Source: Chromera velia (taxonomy: Eukaryota; Sar; Chromeraceae). From it: a DNA stretch of 40,734 bases. Under the pieces are notes generated by a model, which did not search any database, was not told where the DNA came from, and saw only the letters and a program-made list of their open reading frames with translations. Below, piece by piece: positions 20,501 through 29,892 of the stretch (positions are counted from its first letter, which is position 1; every line of letters starts with the position of its first letter). A program made the translations under genes and the position numbers. The stretch is taken from contig JAHBMJ010004510.1 of assembly GCA_018398765.1 (NCBI GenBank), positions 24,468 to 65,201 of the forward strand, in the 5' to 3' direction.

Positions 20501-21689
20501 AAGCGAGTCTTTTTGGTTTGTAGTTTTCTTTCTTCACGATCTTCGAATGAAAGGAAGAAAAAGACCTGGAGAAACTTTTGGGCAGCCTTTCGATTCGGTG
20601 AAGTGGGAAGGGAGGCTGGTTACCATGCACCTAGTGTCGCCCCCGACCCTCCCAGAGGCGAGTATAGATCTAGAGATGTACCGCGTCCATCTTTGTTCGT
20701 TTCCTTGTAGCTCTGTCCTTCTGAGAGAGCTGTCTCCTTCTCGAGAGACGATAAATAGACATCCTCCCTCAGTCTCTGCTGTGTGTCTATCTGTCTGCCT
20801 GTCTTTCTTTCTTTCTTTCTTTTTGTCTGTTGTGTTCATGAAGAAAAAGAGGGAGAAGAAGAAGAAACATATAGTCTGTCTGTCTGCCTGCCTGCAGGAT
20901 GAATTCCTTGATCCCGTCATGAGTGAGTTGATGACGGACCCTGTCATGCTGCCCTCTTCCAAAAAGATTATGGACAGAAAGCATGTCGAGAAACACCTGC
21001 TCTCAGACGACCACGATCCTTTCAACAGGTCCGTCCGTCCGTCCGTTCGTTCTGTCGTTTGTTCATTCAGGTCGTTGCCATCTCTTTCCGACGTGCTTTT
21101 GACTGAGGCGCTCACACGTTGACAGATCATGAGAGACTGTGCTTTGACAATGCATATCTGCACTCTTGAATGGGATCGCATCCGCTCGAACGCACAGTTT
21201 CTTGTGCGCATCGGAATCCAATAGTGAATTGATGCATGCATCGTGTGTGGGTTTAGTGTGTGTGTGTGTGGTGGAGTTTGAGAGGGGAGGGGGGAGGGGC
21301 CTGTCGCCCTACTCTCCAGAGAGAAAGTCCTGAACACTGACGGCTTCTGCAGTGCTTGGCCGGGCGCTTTCTATCGATTCTCTTTCCCGTATGGATTTCG
21401 TGCTGAAATGGAATCAACCAACATAACGAAGAACGAAAGAGCAAATTTGTCTGACAGTGAGTAAAGAATTCCGTAAGTAAGCAAATGAGAGAGTGAGTAA
21501 ACGAACACTGCTGGTGTGTCTGTCTGCCCGCTTACCTGCCTCTGCCTTGTTGTGCTTCACTTCGTGTATGTTTGTTTTTGTTTTTGCAGAAGTCCATTGA
21601 AGGCCTCAGACCTGATCCCCCAGCCTGAGCTGAAGCAACAGATCGAGGCCTGGGTCAAGGAGGCTCTTGCAAAGGCAGGGAAGGGGTGA
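8603..21689 (+). CDS. Ubiquitin conjugation factor E4 (UFD2-type U-box ligase)
   Basis: Proposed exons: 8603-8612, 9468-9510, 10023-10266, 10551-10706, 11185-11277, 11427-11526, 11757-11997, 12209-12408, 13019-13110, 13413-13615, 13929-14012, 14524-14611, 14953-15249, 15674-15798, 15861-15944, 16085-16209, 16765-16883, 17480-17579, 17947-18066, 18285-18354, 18699-18810, 19070-19129, 19474-19549, 19946-20028, 20273-20411, 20434-20498, 20898-21028, 21590-21689. Phases agree throughout, giving about 1,119 residues, usual for UFD2. Ufd2 core landmarks include [52 protein letters not shown] and [17 protein letters not shown]; the U-box starts [17 protein letters not shown]4 enzymes extend ubiquitin chains on substrates bound for the proteasome with Cdc48/p97. 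The start is uncertain: ATG GCT GAC C|GTGAGT at 8603 is phase-compatible, while in-frame ATGs at 9362 or 9428 are alternatives. Exons 4-6 are the least certain; 15674 onward is solid. Confidence 0.9.
9505..9580 (+). repeat. (GTGA)n microsatellite at an E4 splice donor
   Basis: The donor after GAACTCAA at 9510 opens directly into roughly 16 imperfect GTGA/GGTGA/GTCA units. Any of the first units could act as the donor. Confidence 0.7.
10720..10774 (+). repeat. (CT)n-(GT)n compound microsatellite in an E4 intron
   Basis: CT dinucleotides run directly into GT dinucleotides just downstream of a GTCGGTCGGTGAGT donor region. The same CT-then-GT arrangement recurs at 32236-32355, 33820-33968 and 35417-35500. 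Confidence 0.85.
12366..12700 (+). repeat. 92-bp tandem repeat spanning an exon-intron boundary
   Basis: Units start at 12366, 12458, 12550 and 12642 (exact 92-bp spacing); the fourth is partial. The first unit contains the last 43 nt of an E4 exon (encoding [14 protein letters not shown]) plus its GTCAGT donor and the intron start. Every copy repeats the exon fragment and the donor. The copies differ at only a few positions, so the expansion is recent. Because 92 is not a multiple of 3, use of later donors shifts frame and meets a stop (TAA at 12450-12452). Confidence 0.9.
14618..14675 (+). repeat. Two tandem copies of a 29-bp unit beside an E4 donor
   Basis: Copies at 14618-14646 and 14647-14675 (unit starting gggttgttgggcagtcagc) are identical by eye. 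They begin 6 nt after the proposed exon end at 14611. Confidence 0.75.
20412..20433 (+). other. Predicted 22-nt intron in the E4 gene
   Basis: The exon ending LDSLDIPV G (20411, phase 1) would run into TAA within two codons. A 22-nt segment that starts GTTAAT and ends GTCAG, if removed, joins directly to [18 protein letters not shown] in the right phase, which aligns with the helix preceding the U-box in UFD2 proteins. The next donor, ACA|GTAAGC at 20498, is canonical. The alternative donor at 20408 gives an immediate stop after joining. An assembly error or a gene-inactivating insertion are the alternatives. Confidence 0.6.
20898..21689 (+). other. U-box-encoding exons of the E4 gene
   Basis: The last two exons (20898-21028 and 21590-21689) encode the complete U-box, including [25 protein letters not shown] and then [21 protein letters not shown]. 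The Arg codon at the junction is split AG|A. The U-box is the E2-docking fold, and the conserved DPFNR segment is intact, so the ligase is predicted active. Translation ends at TGA 21687-21689 soon after the U-box, as in other UFD2 proteins. Confidence 0.93.
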
Positions 21690-22870
21690 GGCAGGGGACA
21701 TGCGGGAAGGGGAGCTCTCGGGTTTTGTTGGTGCAATTGAGAAGATTGAGTGGGGGTCGTACGAAGAGATTGGTTGCGTTTTTTTAGAGACGAAACGCAT
21801 GCATTGCGCTAATTTGCGTTGCTCTGCTTTCGTTTTGAATTCGGCTTCAGAGGGACAGAAAGCGATTGACAGGAAAAGAAAGGAAAGGGAGGAGGGGTCG
21901 TCGCCACACGCAAAAACGGATCGACTGCCTGACCGGAGGATGGGGAGGGAGGGAGGGAGAGACGAACCTTACGTCTCTGGGAAGCAGACCGACCTATGGG
22001 GGTAGCGAAAGGGGCGGGGTGTCACCAACAGGGTCGAAGAGGGCATCGAGATAAAAAATTTGAGTGAGGGCCGGGAGGGACAGCTGCGTCGGTCTGGGTT
22101 CGGGAGCGGCTGCTCGTTCATCGTTGGAGTGGTCTGGTTGGTAGGACGAATTAAAGCAATCGATCGATACGTTCATGCTAAAACAATTTAATTAAGCAGT
22201 GCGGATGCGTGGTGTGTCACACGCTAAACTATGTAAAGAAAGCAGCCAACCAGAATTAATATATTTAGGTATTGTCCAGTCATACTGTGTGACTGCAATC
22301 ATACTTTTAGCTCATTTATACTAATTTATACTTATTTATAGAAATCTTACATCATTATCATCATAGTATGATAATGATACGTTATCATCATCAGCCTATT
22401 TCTACGCGTGAACGTAACGCTTCGAGCGCTTGGTTTAACTTTGGTGGCAATACGTGAGACAGTTTTATTCCTATAATAATGTTAAATTCAATTAAATTCA
22501 CTAAACTACTCTGGATGTTTTCTTTCAAACTCTGCCACCTCAGGTGCAGTGAGCTTGCACATGAGTGACGCTGACATGGATGCTAACTCGTGGGAGGTTG
22601 TTTGTCAGCCATTACTGTGTGCCGGCTTAGGATAGGATGTGATAGGATTAATGTCTAGAGGATTGGCCAGGCTCCTGCCCCAATGCTGAGTAATGCTGAG
22701 CCTTTGACGTGCGCGTCCGAGCGCTTATAGCGCGTCCCACACAGATACCGTAACCTATATGGCATATCCCAACCCGGCAGTCTTTTAGGGGCCATGGCAA
22801 CTATATTCCGCATGCAGTATCGATCCCGCGCGCGGCCAGTGAATCTTAAGAGTTCACCTAAATATTTTTA
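21690..22870. other. Spacer downstream of E4, turning AT-rich
   Basis: The E4 3' untranslated region presumably occupies the first part (G-rich, with gggagggagggag near 21945). From about 22160 the sequence is AT-rich with short ATCATCATAG-type direct repeats (about 22345-22395). No gene is supported. Confidence 0.45.
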
Positions 22871-23651
22871 AGACTAGCCTGGCCTATCAAAAAAAGGAGC
22901 TGGTCAAGACTGCGAGACTCATCAAATATCTCTGGACCGTCAAACAATAGGCTGGCCCTACCTGGCCCGTCAAATATCTCTGGCCCGTCAAATATTTTTG
23001 GCCCGTCAAACATTTATGGCCCGTCAAATATCCTCAGCCGGATAATTTGAATTCCAAGGCACTCACCCTTTTCACGGGCGCGAGTCATATATGGCGCGGC
23101 GCGTGCAAGGCATTCACCCGTAGCGTTTGGTTAATTTTTCGCTTGCGGAACCATTTTTGGCAGTGGCTTTCCGGGGCCCCCGCACCCCCCCTGCGTGTGT
23201 CTAAAAAAACGTATATAGGCGTATGTGGCTAAAAAAAAAAGGTTTGCTGGGTTAAGTATAGTAGACTAGCCTGGCCTGTCAAACAAAGGAGCCGGTCAAA
23301 ACTGCCAGGCTCATCAAATATCCCTGGCCCGTCAAACAATAGCCCGGCCCGTCAAATATCTGTGGCCTGTCAAATATCTCTGGCCCGTCAAACATTTATG
23401 GCCCGTCAAATGTTCCCAGCCGGATAATTTGAATTCCAAGGCACTCACGCTTTTCGCGGGCGCGAGTCATATATATGGCGCGGCGCGCGCAAGGCACTCA
23501 CCCGTAGCGTTTGGTTAATTTTTCGCTTGCGGGACCATTTTTGGCGGTGGCTTTCCGGGGCCTCCGCGCCCCCCGCGCGTGTGTCTAAAAAAACGCATGC
23601 AGGCGCGTGTGGCTAAAAGAAAAGGGCTTGCCGTATTAAGTATAGTAGAAG
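22871..23651 (+). repeat. Tandem duplication of a ~390-bp unit with internal minisatellite
   Basis: Unit 1 is 22871-23262 and unit 2 is 23263-about 23651. Both begin agactagcctggcc and end ttaagtatagtaga. Each contains four to six copies of an 18-19 bp minisatellite built on tggcccgtcaaatat, then a shared block (gccggataatttgaattcca), a shared tcatatatggcgcggcgcg segment and a (c)taaaaaaacg poly-A-like stretch. The divergence between units is moderate. It lies directly upstream of the histidine-kinase gene. The type of element is unknown. Confidence 0.85.
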
Positions 23652-23837
23652 AGTAGCTCCCAGCGCAAGCCTGCAGGGAGCCATGCAGTTCATCTCTGAT
23701 CGTAACATCGTTTCGACGGGACAAGACGCTTCAATCGTATGCCTGGGTGTTTGCTTATTGTCGGATTCAACGTACTTTGCGCCCTTGCAGCTTCTACAAT
23801 TGAGTGAACAACACCTCCGCCGGCCTTCCAAAAACCT

Positions 23838-23847
23838 CTATATATAT
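23838..23847 (+). promoter_or_regulatory. TATA-like run before the histidine-kinase start
   Basis: CTATATATAT lies 13-22 nt upstream of the ATG at 23860. If it is a TATA box, the transcript start would fall at or beyond this ATG, so either the 5' leader is extremely short or the motif is incidental. Confidence 0.25.
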
Positions 23848-23859
23848 TGCTGTATCAAC

Positions 23860-26121
23860 ATGTCCAGTTCGAAGAATTCTGGCTGCGGCATTGCCGAGAA
23901 GAACTATAAGGGAAAGTCTGGGGGGCTTCTGAGTGGCGGGAAGTCAACAGAAAAGGACACCTACCGTCTGGAGTGCTTTGAGAAGCAGGTACGGATTCGA
24001 CTGTTTAATTCCAACAGCCGGCAACCATGAAGCCGTGCAGACGGTTGACATACATTTTCCTCAGAGTCTATGCACTTCCTTTTGTGTGCAGCTGAAGTTC
24101 ATGGTTCCTACCATCACCCCTGTGGGCGTATTTTGTGCCGTTTGCATGAGCTTTCTCTGGGCGGTTGGCGTTGTAAATATGGCAACTTGGGTGGTTTTCT
24201 CTTGTGGGGTTTGCGCGCTCCTCGTGGGTGTGAACCCTGGGGTTCTGTGCGGGAAGGGCCCCCAACGGACACGAGTGAGAGAGGGCGTAACCATGGTTTG
24301 CTTTTTCTTGATGATTGCGTGCGTCCACGCTTCCTTCTGGTGCTGGAAGTACCCTTCCAAAGCCATTTGCCTGTTCGGATACGGGGAGACATGTCAGTCA
24401 GTGTACGAGCAATTTGACTGACCTTTCACATTTTTTCCTTCGAACTCTTTCCCTTCCTTTGTTTTAAGGCGTTGCCTCTTTCTTCCTTGCTGCGCCCGTA
24501 GAGCCTTGAGACAAGAATGCAGTCGGAGTGCATGCGAGAGAAGGGAAATTCCGACAGATAGTGCATGCGCCCCCTGTTTTAACTACCTCTGAACTGCCTA
24601 TATACCTGTTGTGTATCTGCCTCCCTCCCTCCGATCGTTTTTGCTTTGCAGCTCTCCTTATGAAGGTCTTCCTCGTGGGCCTCCATTTCTCCTCCTTTCG
24701 GATACCCTTTTCTGGTTGGGACTTGCGGTTCGGTCGTCGGTCGAGTGGACGGACGGGGAGGCTCTGACGGAGTTTTAGGCTCTCACTTGCGCATCGGCGG
24801 TCAATCATATATGCATTGCGTTTGGTGTCAGGCAGCTTGTGTTGATGACACTTCGGGAGGCGTGGGGAGAAGTTGCGTTGCGGAAGGCGGCAGAGGAGTT
24901 GAAGGACAGATTTCTCAGCTACATCATGCACGAAATGAGAAACCCGCTTTCCGGGGCGACCCTGCTTGCAGGAGAATTTGAGGCGACTGTAGAGGACCTC
25001 CTTGAAATAACAGACAAAAACAACGAAGCAGAGACGGCGAATATCCAAACCCAAGAACAGAGGCAGACAAAATTTTGAAGGAATGTGCACTCGTCTACCA
25101 AGCATTTGCAGCAGTTGACTTGTTTCCTGACTTTTTCATTTGACAAGATGACCAAAGTATGCGATGATGTTTTACAGTTAGAGAAACTGGAGAAGGGGGG
25201 GTTCCAGTATGTATTTGGAACACAGGAGGTGCGTGTGTGGGTGTCCCAAACAGCATTCCAAGTGGCCCCCATGTTCGGTCCGGGAGGGGGAACGGAATCT
25301 TCTGGACAGAAAAATTCGTCGTCATGTGATGCAGAGGCTCAGACGGCATCACCAAACTCTAGATCATCAGGGATTGTGGGGAAAGACAGGGGAGTGACTT
25401 TCAAGTGGAGAATCGAAACTGTGGGGAAAGAAGCCAAACAGCTTCTTGCAGATCGCCCTATGGGTGTTGCCGACTTTCTACGTTTGGATCAGGTGGTGAG
25501 TAACTTTCTGAGCAACGCAAGGAAGTTCACGAAGTCGGGGTCGGTCAACTTTGTCTATCAGATCAGATTGCCTACTGAGACCGAAATGTCAAGTGTGCCT
25601 CAGGTGTCACACCAAGTGGTCAGCAACAGGATCATGCGGCACAAAACGTCTGTGCCTGAGGACCCATTGATCGACCAGTGGGTGACGGCACAGGCTGCCG
25701 TTTCAGAGGCGAAGAGGGCCGTAACAGTTTCAGTGAATCTGCAAGGCATGTTTCAGACCTTTCTCTGCTCAAGTTTGTGGTCATGCGCATTTCAGTGACT
25801 GATACCGGTCCGGGATTGAGTGAGGAGGATAAAGCAAAGTTGTTCCAGCCGTACAGCCAGATTCGAGCAGGAGAGCTGCAAAGAGGGGGGGGCACCGGAC
25901 TGGGTCTCGCGATTTGCAAGAGTTTTGTGGAGGCGCACACAGGAGGGCGGGTGGGCGTTGAGAGTCCGGGGCGAGGGGAGGGCAGCACTTTTTTCTTTGA
26001 AGTATTCCTTCCTCTCCTGCGGGCAGAAGAAGCAGAAGTATCCTTGTCGAACCCCCCTCCGAAGTGTCCACCCAGCACCCCTGCAGTCCCCAAACGAATT
26101 TTGCCAACCAAGGAAGAATAG
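23860..26121 (+). CDS. Membrane-associated histidine kinase
   Basis: Exons: 23860-23988, 24092-24396, 24652-24771, 24832-24988, 25063-25092, 25148-25720, 25774-26121, phase-consistent and summing to about 553 residues. Exon 2 encodes hydrophobic helices (VGVFCAVCMSFLWAVGVVNM and VCFFLMIACVHASFW). The H-box is FLSYIMHEMRNPLSG with the phospho-accepting His, followed by DDVLQLEKLEKGG of the dimerisation helix. ATP-binding boxes are N (RLDQVVSNFLSNARKFT), G1 (DTGPGLS), F (LFQPYSQ) and G2 (GGGTGLGLAICKSF). The kinase should autophosphorylate and pass phosphate to a response regulator. No receiver domain was found: the frame ends at TAG 26119-26121 after a Pro-rich tail, so a separate phosphotransfer partner is implied. 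Boundaries between 24988 and 25148 are the weakest, because continuous reading there changes frame. Confidence 0.85.
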
Positions 26122-26493
26122 CCATCGTCAGCATGCGCCATCGTCAAGCGTACTTTTCGAGGCTGCGGAAGGTCCTAGTTAGCGCTCCTACTAGCGCTCT
26201 TAGCGCAGAAAATGATGGAAAACACCTTATTTATTTATATATAATTACTAGTAAATTTAGCATTTACATATGATCTAAAACTTTATAGTTTGGTCACTGG
26301 AAGTTTAGGGCTAGATTTTTAGGCAATGCCGACCTCCAAAATTTCTTTGAAGACCTAAAAAACTCATATATGATTTCACTCCTAGCGCATTTTTTTAAAG
26401 GTGCAGAGCCGATCAATCATTAACAAGCAATCAAAATATATGTATATATATATATATATATATATGTATCGAATTGAATTGAATAAAGTTGGC

Positions 26494-26532
<39 letters not shown>

Positions 26533-27080
26533 CCACACAACCATTTGTTCCCCTATTTACATTCAGATGTATAGGCTTAGATTCCGCTTAGTTAAGCCAA
26601 GATTCTTGACTGGGCTGTATAGTATATAGCTACATTTTTTTATATTTTTTTGTGTACAATTAATTCCTGGATATAACTAAATTCTCAAAGCCTCATGCTA
26701 GCACGCAGCTATTCTTGTTTCCTTCACGAAATCTTACCAAACCAGAACAAAGTACGTTCAACAAACCTAGAGACTGACATTCTACAGAAAAGCAAAAAGG
26801 TCTCAGCGCGCTACTAGACTCACGCATGCAATACAACCCATTTGAACGATCGACTGAGCTGCCACAGGCGATCGCCTGAAGGGAGAATTGAGACTCGCTG
26901 ATATCTCGCTGATCATATATTGTCCGTCTCCAGACGCACCCCCCCTCAAATTCAATCAATCAATCAAACAATCGGTCGGCCGCTGTCACTTTTCTGTGTT
27001 TTGTCTCCTTTTTCCATTCCTTTTCCTCCCTCTCCGTCCCCTTTCCTTCTGTCACTTCTTTCTGCTTTCTCTCCCTCCCC
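26122..27080. other. AT-rich spacer with TA microsatellites
   Basis: It includes short AGCGCT-type inverted motifs (about 26180-26212) and two TATATA arrays. No coding exon is supported. A pyrimidine-rich run at 26995-27080 lies just downstream of the minus-strand oxidase stop and may belong to its 3' untranslated region. Confidence 0.5.
26436..26530. repeat. (TA)n microsatellite pair
   Basis: Two TA-dinucleotide arrays (about 26436-26466 and 26494-26530) are separated by a short cgaattgaattgaat segment. Together they could form a hairpin. Confidence 0.8.
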
Positions 27081-28157
27081 TCAGGATGGAAGGGTCCACA
27101 TTTTCACTGCGTCCTCCCACCGCATGAAGAATGGATTCTGAAACTGTTTGACCCCCCCCTCCCCCAGTTGAAACACCCACTGGTGCCCCCCCCGCGTCGT
27201 TGCCACATGCTCGCTTGCAAGGTTGTGCCCATGCCACCACCACTTCGCATGAGCACGGGGGGCTGTACTCTCAGGAGGCATGCCTGTGACCTTGATCACG
27301 TCTTCATAAAACGCTCCCCGACAATCCGTACACCAAAAATTCTCTAACAGAAATCCAGCCAGAGCCTGACTCGCCTCCACCTGCTTCTGTGTCATGGGGG
27401 ACTCCAAGTTGTGCATCGCAAAGTGAGTCAGAGACCAAACTTGATTTGGCATTGCCGCCAATTTTCCGAGATTCGCAAGAGCCTTTGCAACCTCCGATCC
27501 CTTTTCCTTCTCTCCCTCCTCACACTTCCCTTCTTCCTCCAACGCTCCCTTTACCCTCTCCAAGCCCTCTCCCTCCAACACCCCCATCAATTCTTCAAAA
27601 GAGGCAGGAGGACTCAAAGAAGAGGCAGATGGCCACAAGGCTGCGATGATTTGGTACCCCCTGCGGCGTGTGGAGAGGGCACGACTGCCCAGGGGCGTCT
27701 GCGAGTTCCAGAAACTGCACGTGGCCGGAGAGCCCACCTCTCCAGGGAACAGGAGAAGAGCGATAGCTGCGGCTTTCACCGCCTGATCGCGGGACAACCC
27801 CCCGTCTCCATTTTCAGCCTCTTTCTCCTCCTCTTCCCTTTTCATACGCGGACAGTCAGACGAATCCCACCAGGGACCCTGGAAACAAACGTTGGGAGGC
27901 CGAGCCTCCGTGCAGGTGGACGGCAACACGTCGAAATCAGCCCCTGTGCACACAAGCCCGTGGCCCCGCGTGCCCCCTTTTGGGTCACACAGGAGGGGGC
28001 GCTTGAAGACTTGGCCGTTCGGCTGCCTGCCAAACAATTTGAAAGAAAGCGGAAACAGGCTGAGAGAAGAAAGTGTTTGCACGATGGGCTTGCAGAGAAA
28101 AAAAAAAGCCATTGAATGTCGGAGACATGCAGTCCGACATTTACGAGTAAACCGGAT

Positions 28158-28210
<53 letters not shown>

Positions 28211-29170
28211 GCAAAAGCGCACACTGCAAGAAAGCAAGAGGAAAGGACTCTAGGAATCACCTTGAGTGTGACAGGCGCGTGCAAATGAAAGGTACCAGAG
28301 AACGACTGAAAGGACGCGCAGAACAAAATGAACCCATCTTTTCCCCCCCAAGCCCCCCCCCTACCTTGGAAATTTAGGGTCTCCCATCTCCAGCTTTGCA
28401 AAGCCTAAAGCTTCCCCGAAACACGATTCCTCTTTCTGCCTGTACTTCACGCATCTGCCCCTCACAGGTTTCCACGGATCCACTCCCTTTGCCCACTGAA
28501 TTCCTGTCTCACAGACCTCCGCGTAGCTTTCATGAAGGGCCGTCTCTTGTTCCTTGGACAGCTGTCCGTTTTCGGACTTTCTCGTAATGGCCTCGAGCGT
28601 CGAGGTGCAGTGCTCAGGGGGGGTCTTCCCTCCCTCGCCCATGGCCCAGGCACCCCACTTTTCATGCTGCTGCACCCAACAAAACTCACCTTGGGCACAG
28701 ACAGACGGATCATGGTAACAGTCTGGAACTGGAGGCACAGGACACAAGACGCTGTCGCAGTGAATATCGACCAAGTCTCCCTTATTGGCAGTGCGGATAG
28801 TGTTCTTTGCATCCAGATAGGTGAACTGATCAAGAGAGGAGACGGAACATCGTGCCTCGGTGAACCACATCGGCTGCTCCTCCGGGTTTTCGGGGGGGGT
28901 GCCGCAATTTGGTCCTGCGGTTTGGTCCTCTTCTGTTCGCGTCGTGTTCCCACTTGTCAGAGATCGTGAAGACAGAAGGCCTCGAGGGCCTCCCTCGCCC
29001 GCGGTCTCCTCATGCACGGGCGCTTTCGTTGACTTTCCCTTCTGTTGCAGCATTCGTGCTTCACGAACGGCTTCAGAAGCGTGCTGGTGCCAGTACTGCA
29101 TCGGAGATGCAAGAACGTAAGCAGCACAGCAGAAAAAGAGGACACCACGAGAGACAAGCAGACTGGGCAT
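27081..29170 (-). CDS. Secreted ERV/ALR (QSOX-like) sulfhydryl oxidase
   Basis: Two exons, complement(27081..28026, 28365..29170), encode 583 residues; the codon split is AG|G (Arg). The N-terminus (MPSLLVSRGVLFFCCAAYVL) is a signal peptide, so the protein should enter the secretory pathway. Residues about 90-370 form a Cys-rich region of unknown fold. The C-terminal domain has QVWSLTHFAMHNL, then FLLENFWCTDCRGAFYED with the catalytic CxxC, then KWWWHGHNLASEH. This order and the W..xHN motif are characteristic of the QSOX/ERV FAD-binding four-helix domain, which oxidises protein thiols to disulfides and yields hydrogen peroxide. A classical thioredoxin-like CGHC motif was not found upstream, unlike typical QSOX, so the electron-entry module may be the novel Cys-rich region. 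The intron contains a 48-bp CA array. Confidence 0.8.
28158..28208. repeat. (CA)n microsatellite in the oxidase intron
   Basis: About 25 uninterrupted CA units lie between the two exons of the sulfhydryl oxidase. Confidence 0.95.
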
Positions 29171-29892
29171 GTTGAAACTCAAGTTGATTATCGAATGCGG
29201 CTACTTTTATTTATAGAGTCTCAGGGCAGTTCTGGCAAAGCTCTAGAGTTTGAGAAAAAAGTTTCAGGTAAAGACAGACGGGTTCATGAGAGTTTGATTC
29301 CGTGTCTAATTGGAGCCGGGGCGGAGGAGCACTGGGGACGGTTCTAACACTGGAAGTAAACTGGACGTCGTTGGAAGACACTGTGATACACTGTGTAAAG
29401 ACTGTCTTCTAATTTGCCGTCTCCGAAGATTCTTCCGAAGATTTCTGAATTTAAGCTCTTTCGCGCGCGCGCGATCGGAATGGCCGAGCTATGCAGAGCC
29501 GAGCTAAAACGTCCGAGCTAAATCTAAATTTCGATCGGTCAGATACACAGGCTCATCATTGGCCGCGTCTCTCGCGGTCTTGCCATCATCTTGGGTCTAG
29601 CTACTGAGTGTCGATAGAATTCGTCATGCCTGTCCGAGGCCATGTAGTTCATCTTCTGCCGTCAGCTCAACGATGTAAATGGAAAGCACGTTGATCACTT
29701 GAACAAGACTATATCTTGACTGACTAATCCTTCGATTGAGAGCCGTCTCTGACCGAATGCTTCCCCAAACAACAGATGCGCACCCTGCAACGCACTTCGT
29801 CTGTGGTGCTGTGTGATCGGGAGTCCGCACGGAGTAGCAGACTTCCAGAGAGCAGCAAGGACTTTTCCTAACCGGAGTGGCTGTGCACATGA
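29171..29892. other. Divergent intergenic region
   Basis: It separates the minus-strand oxidase from the plus-strand zinc-ligand repeat gene. It contains a CGCGCGCGCGCGATCG self-complementary stretch near 29462-29477 and repeated ccgagcta motifs (about 29483-29520). No exon is supported. Confidence 0.45.

Noticed and set aside
26064-26273. Extension of the histidine kinase into a receiver domain
   Set aside because: No in-frame Asp-containing receiver motifs follow the TAG at 26119-26121, and the sequence becomes AT-rich and non-coding within about 100 bp.
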